Shown here in pieces: positions 9,251 to 22,612 of a stretch of DNA of 64,000 nucleotides. The stretch's first letter is position 1. Each line of letters opens with the position of its first letter. A program made the translations under genes and the position numbers. This stretch comes from Sipunculus nudus (taxonomy: Eukaryota > Annelida > Sipuncula > Golfingiida > Sipunculidae), in the NCBI GenBank assembly GCA_026874595.1, contig CM049317.1:55340118-55404117 (forward strand), in the 5' to 3' direction. Below the pieces are notes generated by a model. That model had not been told where the DNA came from. It searched no databases and saw nothing but the letters and a program-made list of their open reading frames with translations.

Positions 9251-11433
9251 TCTGTCTATAAATTAAAAAAAATCAAATATCAAACTGTTATAAACATGTA
9301 TCAATATATTTAATAAAATCTCTTTTCATCCAATGAATTGCATCTTATGTTTTTATAAATAAACCATGATATTCAATTACATCCAGTAATAAAAAATAAA
9401 AATAAAATGAATAAAAGTTTTTTTGTTTTTGTTTTTTTTTTTGGGGGGGGGGGTGTTTGTGTTTTTTTTGCAGTAAAATCCAGGCTTCTCTTTGGATCCC
9501 GGCGGTGGGCGAGGGTACAATGGACACCACACAACATTTGAAAGAACATTTTTTTCTGCTGTTATTGGATGACCAAGTCTCTATGAATTTAAAAAAAATA
9601 TTTATTCCGTTATTCAAGATGACAGTGAAAATGACCCTATTTTTTCAATCATTCACCACTCTTTTCGAGCGTTCATCAAAAAAGAAAGAGCCCGTCCCAC
9701 CGCATTTCCTGCGAGAGTTCGTTTCTTCAGAGTCCAAACAATCCTACAGGGGCGGGGTTTAGTCCATCTCGTCTTAAATTTGTGTCCGGGGCACGGCAAA
9801 CATTATGAAAGCGGACAAAAACTTTCATACGGCTGGTAAATGCGTTTATATGTAAACGCGGGGAATTCCCGGACAATTCACGGAGAGATTTTATATGCAA
9901 TGATACTTTTAATTACACGTTAAAATCATTTAAAATCTACCACTATATTACTCTAAAGACATTTATTCACTGTTAAATTACCGAAATAATAACCAGCGCA
10001 AACAATGTGGGACTGCCACTAACACCAATCTGGATCACCAGCTAACATTGACTACCGATCTTACATCAGACGAAAACGCTAAACACTATATATTTTTTCA
10101 ACAGTTTACTGTGCAAACCGTAACAAAACCATGCAGGATATCAAATTTACAAGTTCTTAAGGAAATATGATACAAAACATAAATTGTACCTTTGCTCACA
10201 TTTAATAACATCATCATGATGAATTCTCCGCGAATTCTCCAGCTGTCCGCGTTATAGATGTATATGTATTTATTAAAGACAAAAATTGACATACAATTTT
10301 ATGGATACCCGTATAATTGCGGTTTTCTGGACCGTCCCAGCCCACAGGTAGGATAATATGGATTCCCGACAATATTCTAATGACCGTTCCCTGAGCTGGA
10401 ACGGGCTAAGAAGGTCCCTGTCATTTTTTTTAATTGTCAATTCCCAGGTTTTTCGGATAAAAAAATGGCCCAATCCTTCATTCAATTTCCAGCCTCTGCT
10501 GGCGTTCCGGGTTTAAAAAAGAGCCCGTCCCATGCCTATTTCAGCTAGGACTGCAAACTCTGGGGTCAAAACAACTCAACTACGGCTTGGGATTACTACC
10601 TTTCCTCTTAAATTTCCATCGCGCCCGTGTCAAGTGTACCGTTTTATTCACAAACGTGCGGCAGGCGCCAAAAAATTTGACAGCACCCCTCTCTCATGCC
10701 AGAATATATTTTTATATATGAAGTCCTAACCCACCACGGAACTAGGGCCTCAAATTTTTTTATCTTATTACTTACCACTTCAGACTCCTTAAAAGTCTCT
10801 CCTTTTTTAACCAAAGATTCCAATTTTTAAAATATATTAAATTTCACATTACACGAAGGGGACATTACAGTTAATCCGTGATGGGCAGGACTTCTTGGAA
10901 TTTTATAATTCCCGGACGCAGGCTGACCGACTGCCTTTTTTCTTCAAGGACAGCCCTAATTTAAGCCATCATCAGACTTGAAGATGTCCTCAGGCCGACC
11001 TATTTGTCCAGGAATGAAAGGTCACGTCTCCCTTACCCAGAGGTCGGGTCTCTGTCTAACACGAACGCGGCTTCGCTTGCATTTCGGCATTCTGGACGTT
11101 CAACTCTTCAAGTTCTTTTTCAGTGCTTTTCTTATTTCCAGCACTCAAGAATAGGAGAACTGCCAAGGATTCAGTTGGACTTCCATTATTTTTATTTCTG
11201 TCCAAAAATGGATTATCCTGTATAGGATGGCTACTAATAATAACACTATTAATGTCTCTCTATCCGTCTCTCTGTCTGTCTCTCTGTCTACTCCTCTTTG
11301 ACTTTTGAAAATCAGCAAGACCTTATTCATATGTGCTACTGTTTTCCCCATGATAGAGGTTTTTCATCTGATCAGATCCAAATGTTTCCTGTCTGTCTGC
11401 CTAGTAACTGTCCATCAATTTCGCTGTCTTATT
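9251..11433. other. 2.2-kb low-repeat spacer of the 15.55-kb unit
   Basis: AT-rich, with a T11G11 tract at 9432-9453 and a GAGCCCGTCCCA block repeated near 9689 and 10521. Longest frames are about 100 codons and match nothing I know. A (TCTG/TCTC)n stretch lies near 11255-11290. Duplicate at 24803-26984, shifted by one base after the homopolymer. Confidence 0.7.
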
Positions 11434-11439
11434 TCCGGT

Positions 11440-11474
11440 AACTTCCGACAAGCGTTCGACCTCAGGTCGTCTAG
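11440..11474 (+). other. Degraded rolling-circle-like 3' terminus
   Basis: The inverted arm is altered (CTTCCGACAAGC). The hairpin is intact and even extended (CGACCT-C-AGGTCG), followed by TCTAG with CTAG at 11471-11474, then the usual TTTG tract. Duplicate CTAG at 27022-27025. Confidence 0.45.
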
Positions 11475-13309
11475 TTTGTTTTTTTGTTTGTTTTTTTGTG
11501 TGTTTGTCTGCGCTCTCCTGGCCACAATTTTGCAGCAATCGACATGACCCTTACAGGGTTGATTGACAACCGAACACCCTGGAACCCTATTGTTTTTGGT
11601 CAACATTGCTCCAAGGTCAAGGGTCAAGGTCACGACAGGTGTGGTTAACGGTTTTTGCACTATAACTTCGCCATAAAAAGGCTTATCCACTTTTGCAATA
11701 GCTCATTTTTTTCGTCATCACCTGGCCTTTCTTTTGATATGTAGCTTACTTAAATTTGCCGTTACCATGGTTACATTTTTTGGGCAAAAATCATGGAAAT
11801 TGGAAATAACACGACCATTTTTTTGTAACTTTGTCAGTTTTTAAGCTAGGCAGAACTAGTTTTCGGCATTTTGTTCCACATGACCAGCTTGACACGACAG
11901 AACTGAAAGTCACGCCAAATCTCGCGCCATATCTCGTCAAACGAGAAAAAACGAGACTTCGCGGAAATGCTTATAACTCGGCGACTTTTACAGCTAGACA
12001 GGTCTGGTTTTCGGCATTTCGTTCCACCAAACAAGCTTGACACGACAGAGCTGCAAGACAGGCCAAATCTCGCACCGTATCTCGTCAAACGAGAAAACAC
12101 GGGATGTCACGGAAATGCTTATAACTGGGCCAGTTTTACAGCTAGACACGTCTGGTTTTCGGCAATTAGTTCCACTAGACCAGCTTGACACGACAGATAT
12201 GCAAGTCTGGCAAAATCTCGCACCGTATCTCGTCAAACGAGAAAACACGAAATTTCACGGAAATGCTTATAACTGGGCCAGTTTTACAGCTAGACACGTC
12301 TGGTTTCCGGCATTTCCTTCCACATGACCAGCTTGACACGATAGATGTGCAAGTCAGGCCAAATCTCGCACCCTATCTCGTCAAACGAGAAAACACGAGA
12401 TTTCACGGAAATGCTTATAACTCGGCGAGTTTTACAGCTAGACAGGTCTAGTTTTCGGCATTTTCTTTCACATGACCTGCTGGACATGACAGAACTGAAA
12501 GTCAGGCCGAATGTCGCACCGTATCTCGTCAAACGAGAAAACATGAGATTTCACGGCATTGGTTATAACTCGGCGAGTTTTACAGATAGACACGTCTGGT
12601 TTTCGGCATTTTGTTCCACTAGACCAGCTTGACATGACAGACATGCATGTCAGGCAAAATCTCGCACCGTATCCCGTCAAACGAGAAAACACGAGATTTC
12701 ACGGAACTGCAGCTAGACAGGTCTAGTTTTCGGCATTTAGTTCCACATGACCCGCTTGGCATGACAGAACTCCAAGTCAGGCACAATCTCGCACCGTATC
12801 TCGTCAAACGAGAAAACACGAGATTTCACCAAAATGCTTTTAACTCGGCGATTTTTACAGGTACGAAGGTCTAGTTTTCGGCATTGTGTCACATATGAAC
12901 TGCTTGATTAGATAAAGCCATAAGTCTGCCCAAATCTCGCACCATATCTTGTGCAACGTGAACAAACGAGATGTCACTGAAATGCTTATAACTCGGCGCC
13001 TTTTACAACAAAGTAGTTCTAGTTTTCGGCATTTTGTCACATATGACCAGCTTGACATGACAAACCTGAAAACGTCTCACTGCTTCTTGTCAAACGAGAT
13101 TAACGGGATTTCATGAAAATTGAAGTTGGTCCCTTTTACACTAGAAAGATATGCAGCTGTTAAAGGTCAGCATGCATAAATAAACATATTATCCGTTTCT
13201 GCTGCCCCCACAATGTTGCTCATTCATATGACTGTTTCTACATGCACTCTCTTTCTATCTGTCTGTATCATTTAAATTTCCGGCAAGCGCGTGACCTCTG
13301 GTCATCTTG
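11475..13309 (+). mobile_element. Second copy of the satellite-core Helitron-like module
   Basis: Paralogue of 1965-3965: T-rich start, GGCCACAATTTTGCAGCAAT, AGGTCA cluster, X-box at 11761-11774, 148-bp monomers at 11831-13090, AACATATTATCCGTTTCTGC, (GTCT)n, arm, TGACC/GGTCA hairpin and CTTG at 13306-13309. The 5' hairpin is missing. Duplicate at 27026-28860. Confidence 0.5.
11831..13090 (+). repeat. 148-bp satellite block
   Basis: Eight to nine monomers with the TCTCGTCAAACGAGA palindrome. One monomer near 12690-12720 is shortened by about 27 bp. The one-base difference between copies 1 and 2 (G12767/T28318) lies here. Duplicate at 27382-28641. Confidence 0.95.
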
Positions 13310-13323
13310 TTTTTTTGTTTATT

Positions 13324-15530
13324 GCTTGCCGGAATCAAAGATTTCGGCAAGCATATTGCTCAGTTGCGTATGTCTGTTTGTCTGTTTGTCTGTTTATTTG
13401 TCTGCACTCTCCTGGCCACAATTTTGCCACAATCACCTTGAAACTTACAGCGATGATGAAAAACATAATTTCTAGGTGCCCTATTGTTTTTGGTTAAAAT
13501 AGGTCAAAGGTCAAGGTCAAGGTCACGACAGGTATGGTTAACGGTTTTTGCACTATAACTTCGCCATAAATAGTTTTATCCACTTCTGCAATAGCTCATT
13601 TTTTTCGTCATCACCTGGCCTTTCTTTTGACATGTAGCTTACTTAAATTTGCTGTTACCATGGTTACGCAATTTTGGGGAGAAATCATGGAATTTCCTGA
13701 TATTTTTCAAATTTGCAGCAATCGTACTGATTCTGAGATATTTTATGTAACACAAGAATATCTCGAAATTGTTTTTTCAGATTTTGGAAATGGCCGCCAG
13801 GGGGCGTTGCAGATGAAAAAACATGAACATTTGTTTTGGTGCTATACCTCCAGAACTATTAAACATTGGGCCATTTCCATCACAGCACCTTCAACTGGGG
13901 TCCATGGGCTTATTTTTGCGCATAGGTGCCAAAGTGCGCTATTGCCAGATTTCTCTATTTTTGGGGTAAAACTTTTGAATTTTGAAAATATGCAGTTTTC
14001 AGCTTCTAACTCTGTCAGTTTTTATGCTGGAGGGTTCAATTTTTTTGCATCTTGTAGCCCTTGGTGAGCTCTCGGTGATCTAATCAAAAATCTTGCAAAA
14101 TCTCGCACCGTTTCTCGTCAAACGAGAGTCTTCGAGATTTCATTAAATATGACCTACAGGTTGCATTTTTTTAACAATGGCTTTGAAATTGATATATTTT
14201 GTGTTATTTATAAATATCTCGAAATCAGATTTTCATTTTTTGGAAATAGCCACCAGGGGGCGTGGTACCTGAAACACTGTAACATATCATTTTTCTGCAA
14301 TATCTAAAATAATTTTAAACATGGCACAATTTTTATCGTTGTATCTTAAACTAGGAACATTGGCTTATTCCTCCGCACATGTAGCTTTGTGCTGCCGTTA
14401 CCATGGTTACCAAATTTGTGGGTTAAACTTGACGATCTGAAAATATGCAGTTTTTGGCTTCTATCTCGGTTAATATTTATGTTTCAAGGGTCTAGTTTTT
14501 TTGCATAAGGCTGCTTCCCCTTGGTTCTAAGTCATTCAATTGCAAGTCTCGTCAAATTTCGCTCGGTTTATCGTCAAACGAGAAAAAACGAGATTTCACG
14601 GAAATGCTTATAACTCGGCGACTTTTACAGCTACACAGGTCTAGTTTTCGGCATTTCATAACATATGACCAGCTTGACACGCCAGAAAAGAAATCAGGCC
14701 AAATCTCGCACCATATCTCGTCAAGCGAGAAAAAAACGAGATATCATGGAAATGTTTATAACTAGGCGACTTTTACAGCTACTCAGGTCTAGTTTTTGGC
14801 ATTTGGTAACATTTGGCCAACTTGACATAGTAAAACTGCGATACTTGGCGAAATCTCGCACTACATCTGGTCAAATGTGGAAAAACGAGATTTCACAGAA
14901 ATGCATATAAGTCGGCGACTTTCACGGCTAGACAGGTCTAGTTTTTGGCATTCATTAACATTTGGACGGCTTGACATGACAAACCTGCAAGACTGGCCAA
15001 ATCTCGCACCATATCTCGTCAAACGATAAAAAAGAAGATTTCACAGAAATGCTAATAACTCGGCAACTTTTACAGCTAGACAGATGTAGTTTTCGCCATT
15101 TCATAACATTTAGAGAGTTTGATATGACAAATCTACAAGACTGGCCAAATCCTGCACCATATCTCGTCAAACGAGAAAACACGAGAGTACACGGAAATGC
15201 TTATAACTCGGCAACTTTTACAGCTAGACAGATGTAGTTTTCGCCATTTCATAACATTTAGAGAGTTTGATATGACAAATCTACAAGACTGGCCAAATCC
15301 TGCACCATATCTCGTCAAACGAGAAAACACGAGAGTACACGGAAATGCTTATAACTCGGCGACTTTTACAGCTAGACGGATCTAGTTTTCGCCATTTCGT
15401 AACGTTTGGCCGTCTTGACATAATAAAACTGCTCGTCTTGCCAAATCTCGTACTATATCTCGTCAAGCGAGAAAAAAACATGATTTCACGTAAATGCTGA
15501 TAACACGGCGACTTTTGCAGCTAGTTTGTT
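13324..15530 (+). mobile_element. Helitron-like module with variant 5' hairpin
   Basis: Hairpin GCTTGCCGGAATC-AAA-GATTTCGGCAAGC (13324-13352) starts the module. It contains a perfect DR1 site (13501-13513), X-boxes at 13654-13667 and 14397-14410, CTCF-like sites at 13794-13809 and 14250-14265, then 148-bp monomers (14580-15525). It ends at GCAGCTAG and runs directly into the next hairpin at 15531. Two 148-bp monomers (15049 and 15197) are nearly identical, a local duplication. Confidence 0.5.
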
Positions 15531-17516
15531 GCTTGCCGAATTCAAAGATTTCGGCAAGCATGTTGGTCAGTTGCGTATGTCTGTTTGTCTGTCTGTCTGT
15601 TTGTTGGTTTGTTTGTCTGCACTGTCCTGGCCACAATTTTGCCACAATCACCTTGAAACTTTCAGAGATGATGGAGAATTTCTAGGTGCCCTATTGTTTT
15701 TGGTTAAAATAGGTTAAAGGTCAAGGTCAAGGCCATCGAAAATCCTCGAAACCTTATTTTCCTCATAACTTGGTCAAAAATTGTCGTATCAACCTCATTC
15801 TTACCCCATTTTGTTCGTCTTTCCATTGCCCATATCCTGGTATGATCAACCTTTGTTGGCCTTGTGTCACCTTGTCAGTATGTCTGTCTGTTTCAGGGTT
15901 GTTGTCAATTTTGTCAACGGCCTTGTTGTTCTTTCTGACATTTAGCACTCTCCTGCCCACAATTTTGCCACAATCACCTTGAAACTTTCAGATATGATGG
16001 GCAACCAAAATTCTAGGTGCCCTATTGTTTTTGGCCCAAATAGGTCAAAGGTCAAGGTCGAGGTCATCAAAAGTATACAAAACAGGTTTTTCTTCATATC
16101 TTTGTAACTGTTAGTCGTATCTACTTGAACTATAGCTCATTTTAATCGTCATCCAATGGCCTTTCTTCTGGTGGGTACTTGACTCAAATTTGCCGTTTCC
16201 ATGGTAACACATTTTCGGGGGAAAATTATCATATTTGAAAATCAATGGACTAATTTGTCAGTTTTAATGCTAGAGAGGTCTAGTTTTTTTCCATTAGGTT
16301 GCATTCGTTTAATACTACATGAATTTATTAAAAGTCTGGCAATATCTCGTAAGATAGCTCATCAAACGAGATATTTCGACATTTCATTAATCTTGCCCTG
16401 GAGGCCACAGTTTTGCAGGAATTTTTTTAAAACTGATATATTTCAAGTCTTACCCTCGTATTTCAAATTTGTTTTTTTCATTTTTTTGGATAGGGCCGCT
16501 AGGGAGCGCTGGATGCGAACCTCCCCAACATCATATATTTTGGCCATATCTCCAAAATTATAAGCCTCAATTACATAAACTATAGCTTATTTTCTTCCTC
16601 TAAGTCTTCTCCATAACCTGGTGTAGTCATCTGGTCACAATTTTGTGTCACTTTGTCAGTGTGTCTGTCTGTTTGATCGTTGTCCTCAAATTCGCCTGCT
16701 TGCTCTTGCGTCTCACATATAGCATTCTACAGCCCACAGTTTTGAAAGAATCCTTTTGAAACTATTACATCTTAAGTCTTTCACTAATATCTCGAAACCA
16801 ATTTTTCATTTTCTGGATATGGCCGCTAGGGGGCGCTGAACTCGAACCTCTCCCCACATATCATGCTTTGGCAATATCTCCAAAACTATAAACCTCAGTT
16901 ATATAAACTGTAGCTTTTTTCTTCCTTTGAGTCTTCTCCATAACCTGATTAAGGCATGTGGTTTCAATCTTCTGTCACTTTCTCAGTGTGTCCATCTGTT
17001 TGTCCGTTATCCTCAAAGTCGCCTGCTTGCTGGTTCTTACGCCTTACATATAGCATTCTACAGGCCACAGCTTTGACGGAATTCTTTTGAAACTGGGACA
17101 TCTCATGTCATACTCTAATAATACGAAACGCGTTTGTCGTTTTTGGAATATGTCCGCTAGAGGGCGCTACAGTCGAACCTCCCAAGTATATCATTAATTC
17201 GCCATACCTCCAAAACTATTAATCTAAATTACATAAATTATAACTCATTTTCTTCCTTTGAATCTTCTCCATAACTAGGTTAAGTCATCTGGTGTCAATC
17301 TTGTCTCACAAAGTCAGTATGTCTGTCTGTTCGTCTTTTGTTGTCGGCTTTGTCTGCTTGCCTGTTCTTTTGTCTCATATGTCATTCTACGGGCCACATA
17401 TTCTCAGCAATGGCCCTGAGAGTCATTCCATTGATAGAAAACCGACAAAATGTTCTGTCTGTCCGTCTGTGTTTCACTTCTGATTTCCGGCAAGCGTTCG
17501 ACCTATGGTCGTCTAG
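15531..17516 (+). mobile_element. Complete 1.99-kb Helitron-like module with both ends
   Basis: The best complete example. 5' hairpin GCTTGCCGAATTC-AAA-GATTTCGGCAAGC is at 15531-15559, a DR1 site at 16042-16054, an X-box-like site at 16195-16208 and CTCF-like sites at 16495, 16823 and 17154. The 3' arm GATTTCCGGCAAGC starts at 17482, the hairpin CGACC-TAT-GGTCG at 17499, and CTAG closes it at 17513-17516. It has no coding capacity. Being flanked head to tail by related modules, it has no single-copy target site to confirm insertion. Confidence 0.55.
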
Positions 17517-19517
17517 TTTGTTTTTTTGTGTGTTTGTCTGCGCTCTCCTGGCCACAATTTTGCAGCAATCGACATGACCCTTACAGGGTTGATTGACAAC
17601 CGAACACCCTGGAACCCTATTGTTTTTGGTCAACATTGCTCCAAGGTCAAGGGTCAAGGTCACGACAGGTGTGGTTAACGGTTTTTGCACTATAACTTCG
17701 CCATAAATAGGCTTATCCACTTCTGCAATTGCTCATTTTTTTCGTCATCACCTGGCCTTTCTTTTGATATGTAGCTTACTTAAATTTGCCGTTACCATGG
17801 TTACATTTTTTGGGCAAAAATCATGGGAATTGGTAATAACACGACCATTTTTTTGTAACTTTGTCAGTTTTTAAGCTAGGCAGATCTAGTTTTCGGCATT
17901 TTGTTCCACATGACCAGCTTGACAGGACAGAACTGAAAGTCACGCCAAATCTCGCGCCATATCTCGTCAAACGAGAAAAAACGAGACTTCGCGGAAATGC
18001 TTATAACTCGGCGATTTTTACAGCTAGACAGGTCTGGTTTTCGGCATTTCGTTCCACCAAACAAGCTTGACACGACAGAGATGCAAGACAGGCCAAATCT
18101 CGCACCGTATCTCGTCAAACGAGAAAACACGGGATTTCAAGGAAATGCTTATAACTGGGCCAGTTTTACAGCTAGACACATCTGGTTTTCGGCATTTAGT
18201 TCCACTAGACCAGCTTGACACGACAGATATGCAAGTGCCGTTACCATGGTTACATTTTTTGGGCAAAAATCATGGAAATTGGAAATAACACGACCATTTT
18301 TTGTAACTTTGTCAGTTTTTAAGCTAGGCAGATCTAGTTTTCGGCTTTTTGTTCCACATGGCCAGCTTGACACGACAGAACTGAAAGTCACGCTAAATCT
18401 CGCGCCATATCTCGTCAAACGAGAAAACACGAGATTTCACGGAAATGCTTATAACTCGGCGAGTTTTACGGCTAGACAGGTCTAGTTTTCGGCATTCATT
18501 AACATTTGGCCAACTTGACATAGTAAAACTGCGATACTTGGCGAAATCTCGCACTATATCTGGTCAAATGTGGAAAAACGAGATTTCACAGAAATGCATA
18601 TAAGTCGGCGACTTTCACGGCTAGACAGGTCTAGTTTTTGGCATTCATTAACATTTGGACGGCTTGACATGACAAACCTGCAAGACTGGCCAAATCTCGC
18701 ACCATATCTCGTCAAACGATAAAAAAGGAGATTTCACAGACATGCTAATAACTCGGCGACTTTTACAGCTAGACAGATGTAGTTTTCGCCATTTCATAAC
18801 ATTTAGAGAGTTTGATATGACAAATCTAGAAGACTGGCCAAATCCTGCACCATATCTCGTCAAACGAGAAAACACGAGAGTACACGGAAATGCTTATAAC
18901 TCGGCGACTTTTACAGCTAGACGGATCTAGTTTTCGCCATTTCGTAACGTTTGGCCGTCTTGACATAATAAAACTGCTCGTCTTGCCAAATCTCGTACTA
19001 TATCTCGTCAAGCGAGAAAAAAAACATGATTTCACGTAAATGCTGATAACACGGCGACTTTTGCAGCTAGACAGGTCTAGTTTCCGGCATTTTGTAATAT
19101 TTGACAAACCTGACATGACAAAACTGGAAATCTCGCCAAAGCTCGCACCATTTCCCGTCAAACGAGAAAACACGAGATTTCATGCAAATGCTAATAACTC
19201 AGCGGCTTTTATCGCTAGACAGGTCTAGTTTTCGGCATTTCATATCATTTGGCCAGCCTGACATGACAAACCTGAAAACGTCTCACTGCTTCTTGTCAAA
19301 CGAGATTAATGGGATTTCATGAAAAAAATTTGAACTTGGTCCCTTTTACACTAGAAAGATATTCAGCTGTTAAAGGTCAGCATGCATAAATAAACATATT
19401 ATCCGTTTCTGCTGCCCCGACAATGTTGCTCATTCATATGACTGTTTCTACATGCACTCTGTCTATCTGTCTGTATCATTTCCATTTCCGGCAAGCGCGT
19501 GACCTCTGGTCATCTTG
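17517..19517 (+). mobile_element. Copy of the 1965-3965 satellite-core module
   Basis: Offset 15552 from 1965-3965 with no difference noticed. Includes the 148-bp block 17861-19317 and the 3' terminus 19484-19517. Confidence 0.5.
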
Positions 19518-19583
19518 TTGCTTGCCGGAAATCTTCGATTTCGGCAAGTTGGTTGGTCAGTTGCGTATGTCCATTTGTTTGTT

Positions 19584-21136
19584 GCTTGCCGGAAATCTTC
19601 GATTTCCGCAAGCATATTGGTCAGTTGCGTATGTCTGTTTGTCTGTCTGTCTGTTTGTTTGTCTGCACTCTCCTGGCCACAATTTTGCCACAATCACCTT
19701 GAAACTTACAGGGATGATGAAAAACATAATTTCTAGGTGCCCTATTGTTTTTGGTTAAAATAGGTCAAAAGTCAAAGGTCAAGGTCACGACAGGTATGGT
19801 TAACGGTTTTTGCACTATAACTTCGCCATAAATAGGCTTATCCACTTCTGCAATAGCTCATATTTTTCGTCATCACCTGGCCTTTCTTTTGACATGTAGC
19901 TTACTCAAATTTTCTGTTACCATGGTTACGCAATTTTGGGGAGAAATCATGGAATTTCGTGATATTTTTCAAATTTGCAGCAATCGTACTGATTCTGAGA
20001 TATTTTATGTAACACAAGAATATCTCGAAATTGTTTTTTCAGATTTTGGAAATGGCCGCCAGGGGGCGTTGCAGATGAAAAAACATGAACATTTGTTTTG
20101 GTGCTATACCTCCAGAACTATTAAACATTGGGCCATTTCCATCACAGCACCTTCAACTGGGGTCCATGGGCTTATTTTTGCGCATAGGTGCCAAAGTGCG
20201 CTATTGCCAGATTTCTCTACTTTTGGGGTAAAACTTTTGAATTTTGAAAATATGCAGTTTTCAGCTTCTAACTCTGTCAGTTTTTATGCTGGAGAGGTCA
20301 ATTTTTTTGCATCTTGTAGCCCTTGGTGAGTTCTCGGTGATCCAATCAAAAATCTTGCAAAATCTCGCACCGTTTCTCGTCAAACGAGAGTCTTCGAGAT
20401 TTCATTCAATATGACCTACAGGTTGCATTTTTTTAACAATGGCTTTGAAATTGATATATTTTGTGTTATTTTATAAATATCTCGAAATCAGTTTTTCATT
20501 TTTTGGAAATAGCCACCAGGGGGCGTGGTACCTGAAACACTGTAACATATCATTTTTCTGCAATATCTCAAAAAATATTAAACGTGACACCATTTTTTTT
20601 GGTGGTATCTGAAACTAGGAACATTGGCTTATTCCTCCGCACATGTAGCTTTGTACTGCCGTTACCATGGTTACCAAATTTGGGGGTAAAACGTGACAAC
20701 TTGAAAATACGAAGTTTACCTGCTTCTATCTCTGTTGATATTTCCCATAGAAAGGTCTGGTTTTCGGCGTTAGACAGCATCCGTCTAGTTCTCAGTCATT
20801 CAATCGCAAGTCTCGTCATATCTCGCACCGTTTCTCGTGAAACGAGAACACGTGACCATTCAAAGAAATGCCTATAATTCTGTCATTTTTTTACGCCACA
20901 GACACATGGTCTGCAGCGCCGGATAGCGTCGGACACTCGCAGTCACATTCAGGGGTCGCATTGTTAGTCTCGTCAAATCTCGCGCCGTTTTTCGCCATAC
21001 CACGAAGACACTCGCCGTCGCCGCAAGTGGCGGCAGGGTCCTTACGGTGGGCGGCCGGCGTGTGCAGCGGTCCGTGACGGCCTCTCCGGGCCCCGTCTAT
21101 GATCATACATGTTGGAGGCACAGTCCATACTTTATT
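19584..21136 (+). mobile_element. Copy of the 4032-5584 module
   Basis: 5' hairpin 19584-19613, CTCF-like sites 20056-20071 and 20513-20528, and a CpG-rich segment at about 20882-21112. A truncated hairpin precedes it at 19520-19548. Confidence 0.5.
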
Positions 21137-22612
21137 GCTTGCCGGAAATCTTCGATTTCCGCAAGCATATTGGTCAGTTGCGTATGTCTGTTTGTCTGTC
21201 TGTCTGTTTGTTTGTTTGTCTGTATGTACACGCGCTACAGGCCACAGTTTTTAAGCAATCGCTCTGAAACTTATACATTAAATGTAAGATTGGTTCTCCT
21301 CGGAGCCTATTGTTTTTGGTCATGATCGGTCAAAGGTCAAGGTCAGGGTCACCAAAAAACCTAACATTTTTACTTTCTTCATATCTTTGTCAATAATAAT
21401 CGTAGCCGCATAATCTGTAGCTCATTTTATTCCTCTTTATGTTAGCTTTCCAAGTGCTAGCAAATTTTTCTGGTCGATTGTTACCAACGTAACGTATTTT
21501 TGGGGGAAAATCAGAAAATTCGAAAATTTCACTCAAAATTTTCCATTTTTTAAGTTAGAGAGGTCTAGTTTTTTGCATTGTGTAGCATTTAATATGCTCT
21601 ATGGAAAATTAACGGGAGTCTCGCAAAATCTCGTGCCATTTTTCGTCAAATGAGACTTTTCGAGATTTCATTAAAAACGATTTAGAGGTGGCAGTTTTAC
21701 AGCTAAGGTTCTAAAAGTGACATATTTTCTGTTTTTCTGTATTATCTCGAACTTGTTTTTTCATTTTTTGAAATTAACCACCAGGGGGCGTGGTACTGGA
21801 AACACTGCAACTTACCATTTTTCTGCAATACCAAAAAAAATATTAAACGTGGCACAATGTTTACTGTCTTATCTGAAACTAGGATCGTCGGCTTAATCCT
21901 GCGTACATGTAGCTTTGCGCTGCTGTTACCATGGTAACCAAATTTTGGGGTAAAACTTGGCAATCTGAAAATAATAAGTTTTTTGCTTCTATCTCTGTTA
22001 ATATTTATACTACAAGTGTCTAGTTTTCTGCATGAGGTAGCATTCCCTTGCCACTAATGCAGTTAATTGCAAGTCTCGTAGAATCTCGCTCTGTTTTGCG
22101 TCAAACAAGAAATCACGAGATTTCACAGAAATGCATATAACTTGGTCACCTTTTCGGCTAAAGAGGAGCAGTTTTCAGCATTTTGTTGCGTTTTGGGAGC
22201 TTAACAAGATAATAACTTATATCTCGCCACATCTCGTACCATCTCCCGCCAAACGAGAATATTCGAGAATTCGAACAAATGTCTATATCTCTGTCATTTG
22301 AATGCCAGAGATTTTATTTTTCTATTGTTCAAGATTCACTTGACTAGTTTGAAGTGACAAAATTGAATATCTCGTCATATCTCGCATCATTTCTTGTCAA
22401 ACGAGAACATGGGACCATTCAAAGATACGCCTATAATTCTGTTATTTTAATGCTGAAGACCTTTAGTTTTCAGCATTCGATAGCGTCTAACCCTCTCGGT
22501 CACATTATGTGTTTATATTGTAAGTTTCGTCAAATCTGGGATCGTTTTTTCTTAAAAAAAAAAAAGTACATCCTATTGCCGTGACCATAAGTGGCGGCAG
22601 TATGTGATAGTA
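21137..22612 (+). mobile_element. Copy of the 5585-7060 module
   Basis: 5' hairpin 21137-21166, CTCF-like site 21778-21793, perfect X-box palindrome 21925-21938. Confidence 0.5.

Larger units (their letters stand above)
1..15552 (+). repeat. 15.55-kb higher-order tandem unit, copy 1
   Basis: The sequence from base 1 recurs from base 15553 with a constant offset of 15552, falling to 15551 after a poly-T/poly-G tract at 9432-9453. Base 1 lies inside a 5' hairpin that is complete at 15531-15559, so the window starts in mid-array. In order the unit holds a 330-bp repeat block, a 148-bp satellite block, CTCF/X-box modules, a 365-bp satellite, a 2.2-kb spacer, a second 148-bp block and a second CTCF/X-box module. 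No frame exceeds 146 codons and none resembles a known protein. I read it as a non-coding higher-order repeat. Confidence 0.95.

Noticed and set aside
2410-15470. CRISPR-like array, because of regularly spaced palindromic repeats
   Set aside because: Spacers are not unique. The whole 148-bp monomer repeats, and the DNA is eukaryotic.
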